A stretch of 64,000 nucleotides of DNA from an uncultured Oscillospiraceae bacterium (GCA_944385445.1 CALWXF010000004.1:48052-112051), one strand, 5' to 3'. Numbered from the stretch's first letter, positions 53,262-62,460 are shown. Translations and numbers: made by a program. The notes: generated by a model not told the origin, from the letters alone.

Positions 53262-54632
53262 CTAGATCGCCCCTGCAAAATTGTGACCATGGGAGAGAGG
53301 ACGGTACACGGTGCGATACATGGTGAAGAAACACAGGAAACCGCAGACGAACTGGGAGACGGCCTCCGCCACAAAAACACCGTTTACCCCCCACAAAAAG
53401 GCCAGGAGCACCGTGAGGGGGGCGTTGATGACGGCTTTGCGGAGGATGGAGAAGAAAATGGCCTTTTTGGCCTGGCCCAGCCCCACAAAAATGGACTGGC
53501 TGGAGATCATCAGGGCCATGAACACGAACATGGAGAAGTACACCCGCAGGGCAGGCACACCCGCCTGGAGCATGTCCGGGTTGTTGTTGAAGATGCGGAT
53601 GAGCAGGCCGGGGATGGTCATGTTCAACAGCCAAATGAGGGCCGCATATCCCACCGTCACCCCTACGGCGAAGCGGATGCAGGCGCACACCCGGCGCTTC
53701 TCCCCTGCCCCGTAGTTGTACCCCAGCACCGGCTGGACGCCGCTGCTGAAGCCCTGAATGAGCATGAAGGTGACCTCTCGCAGGGAGTTGATGATGGTCA
53801 TGACCCCCACGTACAGGTCGCCGCCGTAGATGTGCAGCACCTTGTTGCACACAATCTGTACCAGGGAGTTGGTGATGCTGGTGAAGAAGCCGGACAGCCC
53901 CAGGGTGATAATGCGCCGCAGGTGGTCCCACCGGGGACGCAGGTGGCACAGATGCAGGGGAAGCAGAGATTTCTTCCCGGTGAGGAAGCTCAGCACCCAC
54001 ACCGCCGAACAGGCCTGGGCGATGATGGTGGCGATGGCGGCTCCCTTTACCCCCAGGTTCAGACCATAGATGAGAATGGGGTCCAGCACCAGATTCACCA
54101 CCGCACCCAGCATGACGGTGAGCATCCCCTTGTTGCCGAAGCCCTGGGAATTGATGAAGGGGTTCATACCCAGACCCACCGTGACAAAGGGGGTGCCCAG
54201 CAGGTAGATGAAACTATAGTCCTTGGCGTAGGGCAACGTGGCGTCGCTGGCCCCGAAGGCCATCAGAATGGGGTCCAAAAAGGGAATGGTCACCAGAGGG
54301 ATGGCAAACCCAAAGAACAACAGCAGAGACAGGGTGTTGCCCATGACGGCGCTGGCCAGCCCCTCCTCCCCTTTGCCCCGGTAGATGGAGCACAGGGGGC
54401 TGCCCCCCATGCCACCCAGGTTGGCAAAGGCCAGCACAATGGAGATGAGGGGCAGGGTGAGGCCCATGCCGGTGAGGCTGGTGTGGCCCACCCCGGGGAC
54501 GTGGCCGATATACATGCGGTCCACCAGGGAGTAGAGAATGTTCACCACCTGGGCCACCGTCATGGGCACGGCGATGGAGAGGATATTCCGGGCCACAGAG
54601 CCCTGGGAAAAGTCGTTTTGTACGGGGGTCAA
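53262..54632 (-). CDS. MATE-family efflux transporter
   Basis: 456 residues with 12 hydrophobic segments in two halves, as in the NorM/DinF family; the first half has PMTVAQVVNILYSLVDRMYI and GGSPLCSIYRGKG, the second LGLSGFFTSITNSLVQIV and GYNYGAGEKRRV. Exports cationic compounds in exchange for Na+ or H+; substrate unknown. The best start is TTG 54632 (LTPVQNDFSQGSV), preceded by GGAGGG at 7 bp; the frame runs further up into the PBP2 gene without homology. It starts 24 bp after the PBP2 stop. Confidence 0.9.
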   Translation of the reverse strand: MTPVQNDFSQGSVARNILSIAVPMTVAQVVNILYSLVDRMYIGHVPGVGHTSLTGMGLTLPLISIVLAFANLGGMGGSPLCSIYRGKGEEGLASAVMGNTLSLLLFFGFAIPLVTIPFLDPILMAFGASDATLPYAKDYSFIYLLGTPFVTVGLGMNPFINSQGFGNKGMLTVMLGAVVNLVLDPILIYGLNLGVKGAAIATIIAQACSAVWVLSFLTGKKSLLPLHLCHLRPRWDHLRRIITLGLSGFFTSITNSLVQIVCNKVLHIYGGDLYVGVMTIINSLREVTFMLIQGFSSGVQPVLGYNYGAGEKRRVCACIRFAVGVTVGYAALIWLLNMTIPGLLIRIFNNNPDMLQAGVPALRVYFSMFVFMALMISSQSIFVGLGQAKKAIFFSILRKAVINAPLTVLLAFLWGVNGVFVAEAVSQFVCGFLCFFTMYRTVYRPLSHGHNFAGAI

Positions 54633-54655
54633 GACAGGTCCCTCCAGAGGAAAGT

Positions 54656-56770
54656 TTAGTGCAGCAGGGTATTTTCCTGATCGGTGACGCTCAGGTTGTC
54701 CTCGTTGGAGAAGTACTCCTCCAGCATGGAGGCCGCCAGAGCCGCCAGATTGCCGCCGGCGGAGCCCTTCTCCGCCACCAGGCACAGGGCCACCTGGGGG
54801 TCGTCGTAGGGGGCAAAGCAGACGAAGGTGGCGGTGGCGTCGCTGCCCGACACCTCGGCGGTACCGGTCTTACAGCCCACGGAGACGGGCAGGTCGGCAA
54901 AGTACCGGGCCATGGAGGCGGTCTGGGACAGGTCGTACATGCCCTGTTTCACCGCTGCCAGATCCTCGGGGTCAATGTCGATGGTGGAGGCCAGCTTGGG
55001 CTCATATTCATACACCACTTGGGAGTAATCGCTGGACTTCACCTCTTTCAAAAGGTGAGTCTCATAGCGGTTGCCCCCGTTGACCAGGGTGGCCACGTAG
55101 TTGGCCAGCTGGATGGGGGTGAACTGGTTGTCGCTCTGGCCGATGGCGGCAGACAGGGTCTGACCGGCGTACCACACGTCCCCCAGCTTCTCGGCGGTCT
55201 CCGGCCCGGCCACGGTGCCCTTGGACTCGGGCAGCTCGATGCCGGTGTACTGGCCCAGGCCGAAGGCGGTGGCGTAATCCACCAGCTTGTCAATGCCCAG
55301 GCGGCGGCCCAGGTCGTAGAAGAAGATGTTACAGGAGTCCTTGATGGCCTCGCTCACCGTCTCGCTGCCGTGGGACCCGCCGGTGCTGGTACGAATCCAG
55401 CACACGGGCTGATAGTCGGGATAATACGTGTAAATGCCGGAGCAGTAGGTGGTGCTGGACGGAGTGATCAGCCCCTCGGTGAGGCCTCCCACGGCGGTGA
55501 CCATCTTAAAGATGGAGCCGGGGGCGTACACGCCCTGGGTGGCCCGGTTCAGCAGAGGCTTGGCGGGGTCGGTGAGCAGGTCGTTGTAGTCCTCCGAGTA
55601 GGTGGACAGGTCGTAGGTGGGGTAGGAGGCCAGGGCCAGCACCCCGCCGCTCATGTCCACCATCACCGCCGCCGCGCCCGCGGGGTCGGACAGCCCGGAT
55701 ACGAAGTCCCCCAGCAGCTGCTCGGTGTGGGCCTGGAGCTGGCTGTCCAGGGTGAGCACCACATGGTTGCCCGGCTGGGGCTCGGTCTGCCACTGCTGGC
55801 TCACCACCGCCCCGTTCTCGTCGGTCTCCAGCAGCCGGGTGCCGCTGGTGCCGTGGAGGTAGGACTCAAAGGCCAACTCCACCCCGTCCTTGCCCACATA
55901 GGCGTTCATGGGGTAGTTCAGGGCCTGGTAGGTGGGCCACTCCTCGGCGCTGATGAGGCCAATGCGGCCCAGCACATGGGCCGCCGAGGTGGTGTTGTAC
56001 ACCCGGTTGGTGGAGGTGACAATGGACACCCCGGGCAGGCCCAGCTCTTTGACCTGGGTGATGAAGGAGATGGACACGTCGGTGGCGAAGGTGTAGGAGT
56101 TGTAGGTGATTTCCTCCTGGCGCAGGGCCACCTCGTAGAGCACCCCCAGCAGCGCTCGCACCTGGGGGGTGAGGGTCTTGGTCTCCACCGAGAAGGTCTC
56201 GCACATGGCCTCCATCAGCGCTTCGGCGGAGATGCTGGCGGTTTCGGCGCTTTTCACCCACTTGTGTTTCTCCGCCAGCTGGCCCAGCTGGGTGGGGAGA
56301 ATCCGGGAAGTGCCGTCGTCACTGTCCACCCGGTAGGCGAACAGGTTTTCCTCCTTGGTGTAGGTCCAGGGTGCCTCTTTGGAGATGGGCAGGGAGTCGG
56401 ACCACTCCACCCCCTCCTTCTCACTCAGCTCCAGCAGCTGGGAGATCACCTCATTGACGTGATCTCCCATGGAGGCGGTGTCCAGTTCCACCGAGTAGCC
56501 CAGGGAGTTGGACACCAGCACCCGGCCATATCGGTCCAGAATCTCCCCCCGCACCCCGTCCACCGTCTCGGACTGGGTGATGTTGTAGTTGGCATTGGCC
56601 CGCCACTGGGCTCCGTCCACCACCTGCAGCTGGTAGAGGATGGAGAAGAAGCCCAGGAGGAGACTGCCGAACAGCACCATCAAAAGGGTGGAGCGCACCC
56701 GCAGCCGATGCCCTTCGTCCTCGGTGCGGCCGTCTTTGTTGTTGGCGTTAAAGTCGATAAATCTACTCAT
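54656..56770 (-). CDS. mrdA: Penicillin-binding protein 2 (class B transpeptidase)
   Basis: 704 residues. Single N-terminal membrane helix (TLLMVLFGSLLLGFFSILY), then the dimerisation domain starting at VRGEILDRYGRVL, and the transpeptidase domain with SxxK in APGSIFKM (Ser419, Lys422), SxN in KDSCNIFFYDLG and KTG in VGCKTGTAEV. It cross-links peptidoglycan during elongation. The following MreD-like gene is upstream in the operon, supporting an elongation (PBP2) rather than a division (FtsI) role. Confidence 0.94.
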   Translation of the reverse strand: MSRFIDFNANNKDGRTEDEGHRLRVRSTLLMVLFGSLLLGFFSILYQLQVVDGAQWRANANYNITQSETVDGVRGEILDRYGRVLVSNSLGYSVELDTASMGDHVNEVISQLLELSEKEGVEWSDSLPISKEAPWTYTKEENLFAYRVDSDDGTSRILPTQLGQLAEKHKWVKSAETASISAEALMEAMCETFSVETKTLTPQVRALLGVLYEVALRQEEITYNSYTFATDVSISFITQVKELGLPGVSIVTSTNRVYNTTSAAHVLGRIGLISAEEWPTYQALNYPMNAYVGKDGVELAFESYLHGTSGTRLLETDENGAVVSQQWQTEPQPGNHVVLTLDSQLQAHTEQLLGDFVSGLSDPAGAAAVMVDMSGGVLALASYPTYDLSTYSEDYNDLLTDPAKPLLNRATQGVYAPGSIFKMVTAVGGLTEGLITPSSTTYCSGIYTYYPDYQPVCWIRTSTGGSHGSETVSEAIKDSCNIFFYDLGRRLGIDKLVDYATAFGLGQYTGIELPESKGTVAGPETAEKLGDVWYAGQTLSAAIGQSDNQFTPIQLANYVATLVNGGNRYETHLLKEVKSSDYSQVVYEYEPKLASTIDIDPEDLAAVKQGMYDLSQTASMARYFADLPVSVGCKTGTAEVSGSDATATFVCFAPYDDPQVALCLVAEKGSAGGNLAALAASMLEEYFSNEDNLSVTDQENTLLH

Positions 56771-56813
56771 GATAATTCCTTCCGTATCGGAGACAAAAAG
56801 CCCGGGTCAAATT

Positions 56814-57317
56814 TTATTCGTGGTAAATTCGACCGTAGTGGACGCAGCAGAAACGGTTCATGCCATAGATGGGGAACGCACACACCAGGGAGCACAGCCC
56901 CTCCCCTGCTGCCAGGGAGAGCAGCACCCCCAGGGGGGCGGAGGTGGAGGTGGCCACGGCCAGCAGCTGCACCGCCTCCCACAGCACCAGCAGCACCAGG
57001 CAGCAGATGACATGGCCCCACAGGTCCTGACGCAGGACGTACTGGCCCAGCAGGCCGGACAGCCAGCCCACGAAGGCCAGCAGGGCCACGAAGCCCCAGC
57101 CGCCGTGGCCCAGGGTGGCCAGCAGCAGCCCGGAGGCCACCCCGAAGCCGGCCCCGAACTGGCCCCCCTCCAGACAGCCCGCCGCCACGGTGCACACCGG
57201 CAGCAGCAGGGGCACGGGGAGCGGGGTGAGGGGGAGGACAAAGTAGTTGAATATGGCGCACAGCACCAGGGTGATGCCGTAGGCCAAGAGTTTTAAGATG
57301 AAATCCCGGCGGGTCAT
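56814..57317 (-). CDS. mreD: Rod shape-determining protein MreD-like
   Basis: 167 residues, five or six hydrophobic segments including LAYGITLVLCAIFNYFVLP, AAGCLEGGQFGAGFGVASGL and VICCLVLLVLWEAVQLLAVA. Sequence is only weakly diagnostic; the position just ahead of PBP2 makes MreD the best call. mreB and mreC are not here. ATG 57317 follows GAAGGTGG; an ATG three codons upstream is less well placed. Confidence 0.78.
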   Translation of the reverse strand: MTRRDFILKLLAYGITLVLCAIFNYFVLPLTPLPVPLLLPVCTVAAGCLEGGQFGAGFGVASGLLLATLGHGGWGFVALLAFVGWLSGLLGQYVLRQDLWGHVICCLVLLVLWEAVQLLAVATSTSAPLGVLLSLAAGEGLCSLVCAFPIYGMNRFCCVHYGRIYHE

Positions 57318-57345
57318 GGGCACCACCTTCTTTCCACGAGTCTCG

Positions 57346-57401
57346 AAGGCTCCCCTGAGTCAGGGGAGCTGGCAGCCCGTAGGGCTGACTGAGGGGTTGA
57401 C
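57346..57401 (+). repeat. Family B repeat (copy 16)
   Basis: GCTCCCCTGA/TCAGGGGAGC, CAGCCC/GGGCTG, TGAGGGGTTGACG. First of five B-type copies packed between mreD and miaB (57346-57881). Confidence 0.8.
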
Positions 57402-57417
57402 GCTACCCAGGTGCCGA

Positions 57418-57474
57418 CAATCCCTCCGACCCGGCTCACGCCGGGCCACCTCCCTTTACACAAGGGAGGCTTTT
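57418..57474 (-). repeat. Family B repeat (copy 17)
   Basis: Inverted; shares GACGCTACCCAGGTGCCGAC on its left with the copy at 57822, so this piece has been duplicated. Confidence 0.8.
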
Positions 57475-57658
57475 GGCCTGGAGCGTGCTCCGATGTTGTT
57501 CTATCAGGAGAAATTCTGCCTATAAGTTCGCTGAAATCTGACAACAGAAACACCGCAGTACCAAGGCCCCCTTGTGTAAAGGGGGCTGTCACCGTAGGTG
57601 ACTGGGGGATTGTCTCTGGTGGGGAGTTAGGCAATCTACGTATTTTGCAACAGGCCCT
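57445..57658 (+). repeat. 214-bp direct repeat, right copy
   Basis: Identical to 18437-18650. Here only the right IS6-like end (TATTTTGCAACAGGCCCT) is present; the left end is missing. Confidence 0.9.
57563..57613 (+). repeat. Family B repeat (copy 18)
   Basis: Same variant as at 18555; part of the 214-bp duplication. Confidence 0.8.
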
Positions 57659-57805
57659 GTCTGCCCGTTACGGGGTCCCCGCCGAAGCCCAGCGCAAGCG
57701 GGTTCGGTGGGGAGAGGAGGTGCGACGGCGTGAGCGAGACTTGCCCCGCCTCTCAGGGGCGAGGCGAGAGATACACAGTCCGCACCGACGAGACTGAGGG
57801 GTTGA
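57659..57805 (+). repeat. Family B repeat, long form without first hairpin (copy 19)
   Basis: Joins the 214-bp segment exactly at its IS6-like end, and then matches the long form (ACACAGTCCGCACCGACGAG) to the terminal TGAGGGGTTGACG. Confidence 0.75.
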
Positions 57806-57821
57806 CGCTACCCAGGTGCCG

Positions 57822-57881
57822 ACAATCCCTCCGACCCGGCTCACGCCGGGCCACCTCCCTTTACACAAGGGAGGCGTTTGG
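57822..57881 (-). repeat. Family B repeat (copy 20)
   Basis: Inverted; nearly the same as 57418-57474, and lies just downstream of miaB. Confidence 0.8.
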
Positions 57882-57900
57882 GCGGGCACACCTAGAATTC

Positions 57901-59313
57901 TTACAAAAGTTCGCCAAACAGCGCCCAGGTGGAACAATCGGTGATCTTCACATCCACAAACTGACCAATGAGCCCCACGTCGCCGTTGAGGTGCACCAGG
58001 CGGCCGCCGGGGGTGCGGGCGTTGAGATTGTTCCGGGGGTCTTCGCTCTCCCCGTCCACCAGACAGTGCTGAATGGTGCCGATATAGGCCTGGTGCTTTT
58101 CCAGGGAAATGCGGTTTTGAGCCTCCACCAGGCGGTTGAAGTTGGCGGACTTCTCCTCTTTACTCATGGGGTCCTCCATCTCGGCGGCAGGAGTGCCCTT
58201 TCGAGGGGAGTAGATGAAGGTGAACAGGGCGTCGTAGCGCACCTCCTCAATGAGGGACAGGGTGTCCTCAAACTCGGGGGTGGTCTCGCCGGGGAAGCCC
58301 ACGATCACGTCGCTGGTGAGCACCACGTTGGGAATGCGCTCCCGGAGAGCCTTCACCTTGTCCAGGTACTGCTCCCGGGTATAGCGGCGGTTCATGGCCT
58401 GCAAGACCCGGGTGTTGCCGGACTGGAAGGGCAGGTGGATGCAGGGGGCCACCTTCTCGCACTTGGCCATCACGTCAAAGAGCCGCTGGGTGGCGTCCTT
58501 GGGGTGGCTGGTCATGAAGCGGAGCAAGAACTCCCCTTCGATGGCGTTGGCCTGCTCCAGCAGGGTGGGAAAGTCCATGCCGGTGCCCAGGTCCTTGCCG
58601 TAGGAGTTCACGTTCTGGCCCAATAGGGTGATGTCCTTGTACCCCTCCGCCACCAGCTGGCGAATCTCATTGAGGATGATTTCCGGCTCTCGGCTGCGCT
58701 CCCGGCCCCGGGTGTAGGGCACAATGCAGTAGGTGCAGAAGTTGTTGCAGCCGTACATGATGGACACCCAGGCCTTGATCTTGCCGGAGCGGCGCACGGG
58801 CAGACCCTCGGCAATGGCCCCTTCGGCGGGGGCGGTCTCAAAGACACGGCCCCGGCGCAGGTAGATGCGGCGCATAAACTCGGGGAATCGCCACAGCACC
58901 TGAGGGCCGAACACCAGGTCCACATGCTGGTAGGACTGACGCAGCCGCTCCACCACATGGGGCTCCTGGGCCATGCAGCCGCACAGGCAGATGATCTGGT
59001 TGGGATTGCGCCGCTTGCCGTGGACCAGGGCGCCCACGTTGCCGAACACCCGCTGCTCGGCGTGCTCCCGGATGGCGCAGGTGTTGATGAGGATGAGGTC
59101 GGCGTTGTCGCCGTCGTTTACGATCTCATAGCCCATCTCGCACAGCATGCCCCGCAGCAGCTCCGAGTCCGCCTCATTTTGCTGGCACCCGTAGGTGTCC
59201 ACAAAGGCGGTGGGAGCCTGGGCGTGCTGGGCATTGATGGCCCGGATTTCCTGACAATATTCCCGCTGTTTTGCCACGTCCTGAGCGGGGATGACGGGGG
59301 TCGTTCTCTCCAT
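57901..59313 (-). CDS. miaB: tRNA-2-methylthio-N6-dimethylallyladenosine synthase
   Basis: 470 residues. N-terminal UPF0004 domain with three cluster cysteines (DTYGCQQN, LINTCAIR, CLCGCMAQ), radical-SAM motif GCNNFCTYCIVPYTRGRERSR (CxxxCxxC), and a C-terminal TRAM domain. It methylthiolates i6A37 in tRNA, completing the product of MiaA. ATG 59313 follows GGAGGAACTC. Confidence 0.97.
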   Translation of the reverse strand: MERTTPVIPAQDVAKQREYCQEIRAINAQHAQAPTAFVDTYGCQQNEADSELLRGMLCEMGYEIVNDGDNADLILINTCAIREHAEQRVFGNVGALVHGKRRNPNQIICLCGCMAQEPHVVERLRQSYQHVDLVFGPQVLWRFPEFMRRIYLRRGRVFETAPAEGAIAEGLPVRRSGKIKAWVSIMYGCNNFCTYCIVPYTRGRERSREPEIILNEIRQLVAEGYKDITLLGQNVNSYGKDLGTGMDFPTLLEQANAIEGEFLLRFMTSHPKDATQRLFDVMAKCEKVAPCIHLPFQSGNTRVLQAMNRRYTREQYLDKVKALRERIPNVVLTSDVIVGFPGETTPEFEDTLSLIEEVRYDALFTFIYSPRKGTPAAEMEDPMSKEEKSANFNRLVEAQNRISLEKHQAYIGTIQHCLVDGESEDPRNNLNARTPGGRLVHLNGDVGLIGQFVDVKITDCSTWALFGELL

Positions 59314-59350
59314 GGGGAGTTCCTCCAGTATTCATAAGGTTATAACATAT

Positions 59351-59468
59351 ATGATACCAGGACGGCGAAGCCGACATGGTATCATGCCATGTTTGTTCGG
59401 TTGCCCCGTAAGGGGCGAGAAAAACGGCAAAAATCAAAGTATAATAGCCGCAGCTGCGGCTATTATAC
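59351..59468. promoter_or_regulatory. Two palindromes upstream of miaB
   Basis: ATGATACCA/TGGTATCAT (59351-59385) and a perfect 30-bp palindrome starting GTATAATAGCCGCAG (59439-59468), which places TATAAT on both strands. Could be a bidirectional promoter with operator symmetry or hairpins in a leader. Confidence 0.4.
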
Positions 59469-59527
59469 CATGACAGTGGTGGCAAAACAAGACGAACCGC
59501 ACCCGGGGCATTCCCAGGTCTTGTGCG

Positions 59528-59556
59528 TTGACAGCACCAGGGCGACGTGATAGAGT
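59528..59556 (+). promoter_or_regulatory. Promoter of the LTA-synthase-like gene
   Basis: TTGACA (59528-59533), 17-base spacer, TAGAGT (59551-59556); start codon 49 bp downstream. Confidence 0.65.
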
Positions 59557-59604
59557 AGAGCAAATTGTTTCAAATCCGTAGGTTCCCCATAAGGAGACTA
59601 TCAT

Positions 59605-61560
59605 ATGCTACATACCGCTGAACGTCTGCGCCAGGCCCTGCTCCGCCGCTGTGGGGGAGCTGCTGTGGTGCTGCCGGTGGCCGTGGTGCTCCATGCCCTG
59701 GTGGTGGCCCTGGTGGACCAGGTCATCGTCCACCAGAGCTTGGCCGTCCTGCCCTCCTGCCTCACGGCCGGGTGGTTTTGGTGGACGGTGGGGCTTATGG
59801 CCCTCTTCACCGGCCTGCTCACCTTCTTCACCCGCACCATTCTGCCCGGGGCCATCCTCACCGCCGTGGCCCCCACCATCATGGTGTTTTCCAGCTACTT
59901 CAAGGCCCTCATCACCTCGGTGCCCCTCACCGTCCAGGACTTCCTGCTCCTGGGCCAGCTGGGGGATATCACCCAGCTCAACGCCTCCTCCCTCCACTTC
60001 TCCCCCCTCAGCCTGGGGTGCATCCTCTTCTTGGTGCTGTGGCTGGTGGTGGTGTGCCTGCTGCTCTACCCCGTGCGCCTGGAGCGCAAGGTGAGCCTGT
60101 GGGCGGGAGCGGGCTGTGTGGCCGCTGTGGCCCTAGTGTACGGGGTGGCGGCCAACCCCCTCATCTTCGCCCCCAGAGGGGTGAGCATCGACCAGAAGCT
60201 GTCCCAGGCCACGGTGAACCGGGAGACCGGGGTGCTGTTGGGCCTGTGGCGGGGCGCCCTCAACCAGGTGTACATGGCCCTCCATGAGGGGGACACCTCA
60301 CCGGAGGAGCTGGAGCGGGCGGCCCAGCAGGCCGCAGAGTTGGCCAGCCAGGAGGCGGATGCCACGGTGGAAACCCAGCCCAACGTCATCCTCATCCTCT
60401 CCGAGTCCTTCTTCGACGTCACCCGCCTGCCCGGGGTCACCTTTGACGGGGACCCCTTGGAGACCTTCCACAGCCTGCAACAGGAAGGAGTATCCGGGAC
60501 CTTTTATACTCGGAGTTTAGGATATGGCACCTGTAACATCGAGCTGGAGATCCTCACGGGGATGAACACCGGCCTTTTGTGGGGGGAGGACCTGTACAAC
60601 ATGGACCCCCAGGTGTTCTCCCGTCTGCCCTCGGTGCCCTCGGTGCTGCGGGACAGCGGCTACTCCACCCGGATGGTGCACATGTACGACGACTCCATCT
60701 ACAAGCGCACCCCCATGTTTGAGGCCATGGGCTTTGAGGAGACGTACTTCCAGGACGACTTTGCCGCCATCGACCCCCAGGCCGGGGACGAGGCCTACCT
60801 GGAGGGGCAGCGGGAGGGCAGCTTCTACTCGGACGCCTACCTGTCCCAGCTGCTCATGGACCTGTACGAGGACGGCAAGGGGGAGGGGCCCCAGTTCCTC
60901 TACGGGATTTCCATGGAGAACCACGCCCCCTATGACAAGGAGAAGTACGACGCCCAGGAGCTGACGGTGGCTTTCCAGTCCGACCTCAAGGGTCAGGCCC
61001 AGGAGATGCTCCAGGCGGTGGTACAGGGCACCCACGACGCCAGCGAGGCTCTGGGGCAGCTGGCCGACTACTTCCGGGACCAGGAAGAGCCCACGGTCAT
61101 CGTGTTCTTCGGGGACCACCGCCCTGGGGTGGGCCTCACGGACGGGGGCACGGTGTACTCCAAGCTGGGGCTGTGCTCCTCCGATTACAGCCGCTGGTCC
61201 ACCCAGGAGATGAAGGAGCTGTACTCCACCGACTATCTCATCTGGTCCAACGACCCGGACTACCTGCCCGGGCAGCCTGGAGACCAGATGGACCGGGGGT
61301 CCAACTACCTGGGGGTGGATCTGCTGAACCTGGCAGGGGTGGAGAAGCCCGTGTACTGGAGCTTTTTGCAAAACCTGTCCCACACCCGGCTCAACGACAC
61401 CTGGGTGTATAGTTTGGCCCAGGACGGCACCCTCACCTACAGGCACCCCACCACCGGGTCGGACGGGGAGAAGCTGGACCTGCTGAGTACCCTGCTGGAC
61501 GATGCCTTGTACGGGGACCAGGTGGCGACCCCTGTGCTGAGGGAACGGGGGATCAAATGA
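59605..61560 (+). CDS. LTA synthase family sulfatase (phosphoglycerol transferase-like)
   Basis: 651 residues. About five N-terminal membrane segments (residues 15-185), then a linker and an extracellular sulfatase-fold domain (about 255-570). The likely nucleophile is Thr309 in GYGTCNIELEILTGMNTG; metal-binding residues are in LILSESFFD and IVFFGDHRPGVG. Such enzymes add glycerol-phosphate units to cell-surface polymers; whether the product is classical lipoteichoic acid is not known. ATG 59605 follows TAAGGAGAC. The TGA stop is the first part of a family C repeat. Confidence 0.88.
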   Translation: MLHTAERLRQALLRRCGGAAVVLPVAVVLHALVVALVDQVIVHQSLAVLPSCLTAGWFWWTVGLMALFTGLLTFFTRTILPGAILTAVAPTIMVFSSYFKALITSVPLTVQDFLLLGQLGDITQLNASSLHFSPLSLGCILFLVLWLVVVCLLLYPVRLERKVSLWAGAGCVAAVALVYGVAANPLIFAPRGVSIDQKLSQATVNRETGVLLGLWRGALNQVYMALHEGDTSPEELERAAQQAAELASQEADATVETQPNVILILSESFFDVTRLPGVTFDGDPLETFHSLQQEGVSGTFYTRSLGYGTCNIELEILTGMNTGLLWGEDLYNMDPQVFSRLPSVPSVLRDSGYSTRMVHMYDDSIYKRTPMFEAMGFEETYFQDDFAAIDPQAGDEAYLEGQREGSFYSDAYLSQLLMDLYEDGKGEGPQFLYGISMENHAPYDKEKYDAQELTVAFQSDLKGQAQEMLQAVVQGTHDASEALGQLADYFRDQEEPTVIVFFGDHRPGVGLTDGGTVYSKLGLCSSDYSRWSTQEMKELYSTDYLIWSNDPDYLPGQPGDQMDRGSNYLGVDLLNLAGVEKPVYWSFLQNLSHTRLNDTWVYSLAQDGTLTYRHPTTGSDGEKLDLLSTLLDDALYGDQVATPVLRERGIK

Positions 61561-61592
61561 ATAGTGAAGAATGCCTGCGGCACGGATTTTAT
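61557..61592 (+). repeat. Family C repeat at the LTA-synthase stop
   Basis: AATGAATAGTGAAGAATGCC then TGCGGCACGGATT; the stop TGA is inside AATGAATAG. Confidence 0.6.
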
Positions 61593-61616
61593 AAGGGTCT
61601 GGGAATCACCGGAAGT

Positions 61617-61888
61617 CAGGCTCTCGGCGGCGGGAACGCCGCTTCTCCATGGTAGGCCCGGACATGGAAACCACCCAGCTGTAGGGCCAGCTGCCCAGGG
61701 GGGCCTGGTATAGTGGCAGGAACAGGAGCCACAGCAAGGGTGACGGGCCGACCATAGACTTGGCGCATGGACAGCCTCGTACCCCAGGGGGGTGCTTAGG
61801 GGGGAACGCCCTAAGCGGGTTTTGGTTCCTTTTGACCGAGCAAAAGGAACCCCCAGCGGGAAGCGTCCCCACCAGGCTGGCAAGCCTG
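61617..61888 (-). repeat. Family A element, half copy (X arm only)
   Basis: Begins in the centre (CTCGGCGGCGGGAACGCCGC) and ends with TTCCTTTTG/CAAAAGGAA and GGCTGGCAAGCCTG. The break point in the centre is the same as at 23535. Confidence 0.8.
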
Positions 61889-61954
61889 ATACGGGGGCCG
61901 TGGAATGCTCCATTCTTCTGTGATGGTTGATGCCAGGATGGGACAAATCCCGTC

Positions 61955-61983
61955 TTGACACCCGGCAAAAAACGTGATACAGT
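61955..61983 (+). promoter_or_regulatory. Promoter of the glyS T-box leader
   Basis: Perfect TTGACA (61955-61960), 17-base spacer, TACAGT (61978-61983). Confidence 0.75.
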
Positions 61984-61989
61984 GGCTCC

Positions 61990-62236
61990 AATATGCGAAG
62001 ACGGAGATAAGTACCCAGGTGTGGAAGGTTTGAAAGAGAGAGGATGGTCGGTGCAAATCCTCACCCCTATCCTGTGGGAAGGCCCTCCTGAGCTGTGACC
62101 CCAACGGGAGACCCTAGTAGGCGTCACCGGCCCCCGCCGTTACCGGGTGAGAGTGCGCACATACCCTGTGCGAATTCAGGTGGAACCACGGACATTTTGT
62201 TCGCCCTGAGCCGCTGGCTCAGGGCGTTTTTCTTTG
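61990..62236 (+). promoter_or_regulatory. T-box riboswitch, glycine specifier, controlling glyS
   Basis: Stem I elements GATAAGTA and AGAGAGGATGGTCGGTGC are recognised, followed by GGGAAGGCCCTCCTGAGC, where GGC (62081-62083) is the glycine specifier. The T-box core AGGTGGAACCACGG is at 62178-62191, and a terminator CGCCCTGAGCC/GGCTCAGGGCG with a T run ends the leader. Uncharged tRNA-Gly should favour the antiterminator and glyS transcription (known mechanism). Confidence 0.92.
62202..62236 (+). terminator. T-box terminator of glyS
   Basis: CGCCCTGAGCC/GGCTCAGGGCG hairpin with TTTTTCTTT. Confidence 0.9.
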
Positions 62237-62460
62237 GGTCAACACCGAACCCGTTACGCCTAACGGCTCAGACGGCACCTCGCGCCAAAATTTTCCGTGA
62301 TATTTTGCAAAAATACTCGCCAATACACAAAGTATTGCCTGCGCTTTTTGCTGCATCTGACGAAAAATTTTCTGGTGCGATCTACCGCCTGAACGGATTC
62401 GATGCTGCCCCTTGAGCCAGCGAGATATGGAAGGTAAAAACGAAAAAAGGAGTGTCATAC
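62237..62460 (+). other. Unusual AT-rich stretch between T-box terminator and glyS
   Basis: A 220-bp untranslated segment. AAAATTTTCCGTGATATTTT (about 62286) and GACGAAAAATTTTCTGGTGC (about 62359) are partly inverted to each other; the middle is AT-rich with AATACACAAAGTATT. Antisense there is an open frame without recognised homology (62219-62458). It may be an inserted repeat. Confidence 0.4.
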
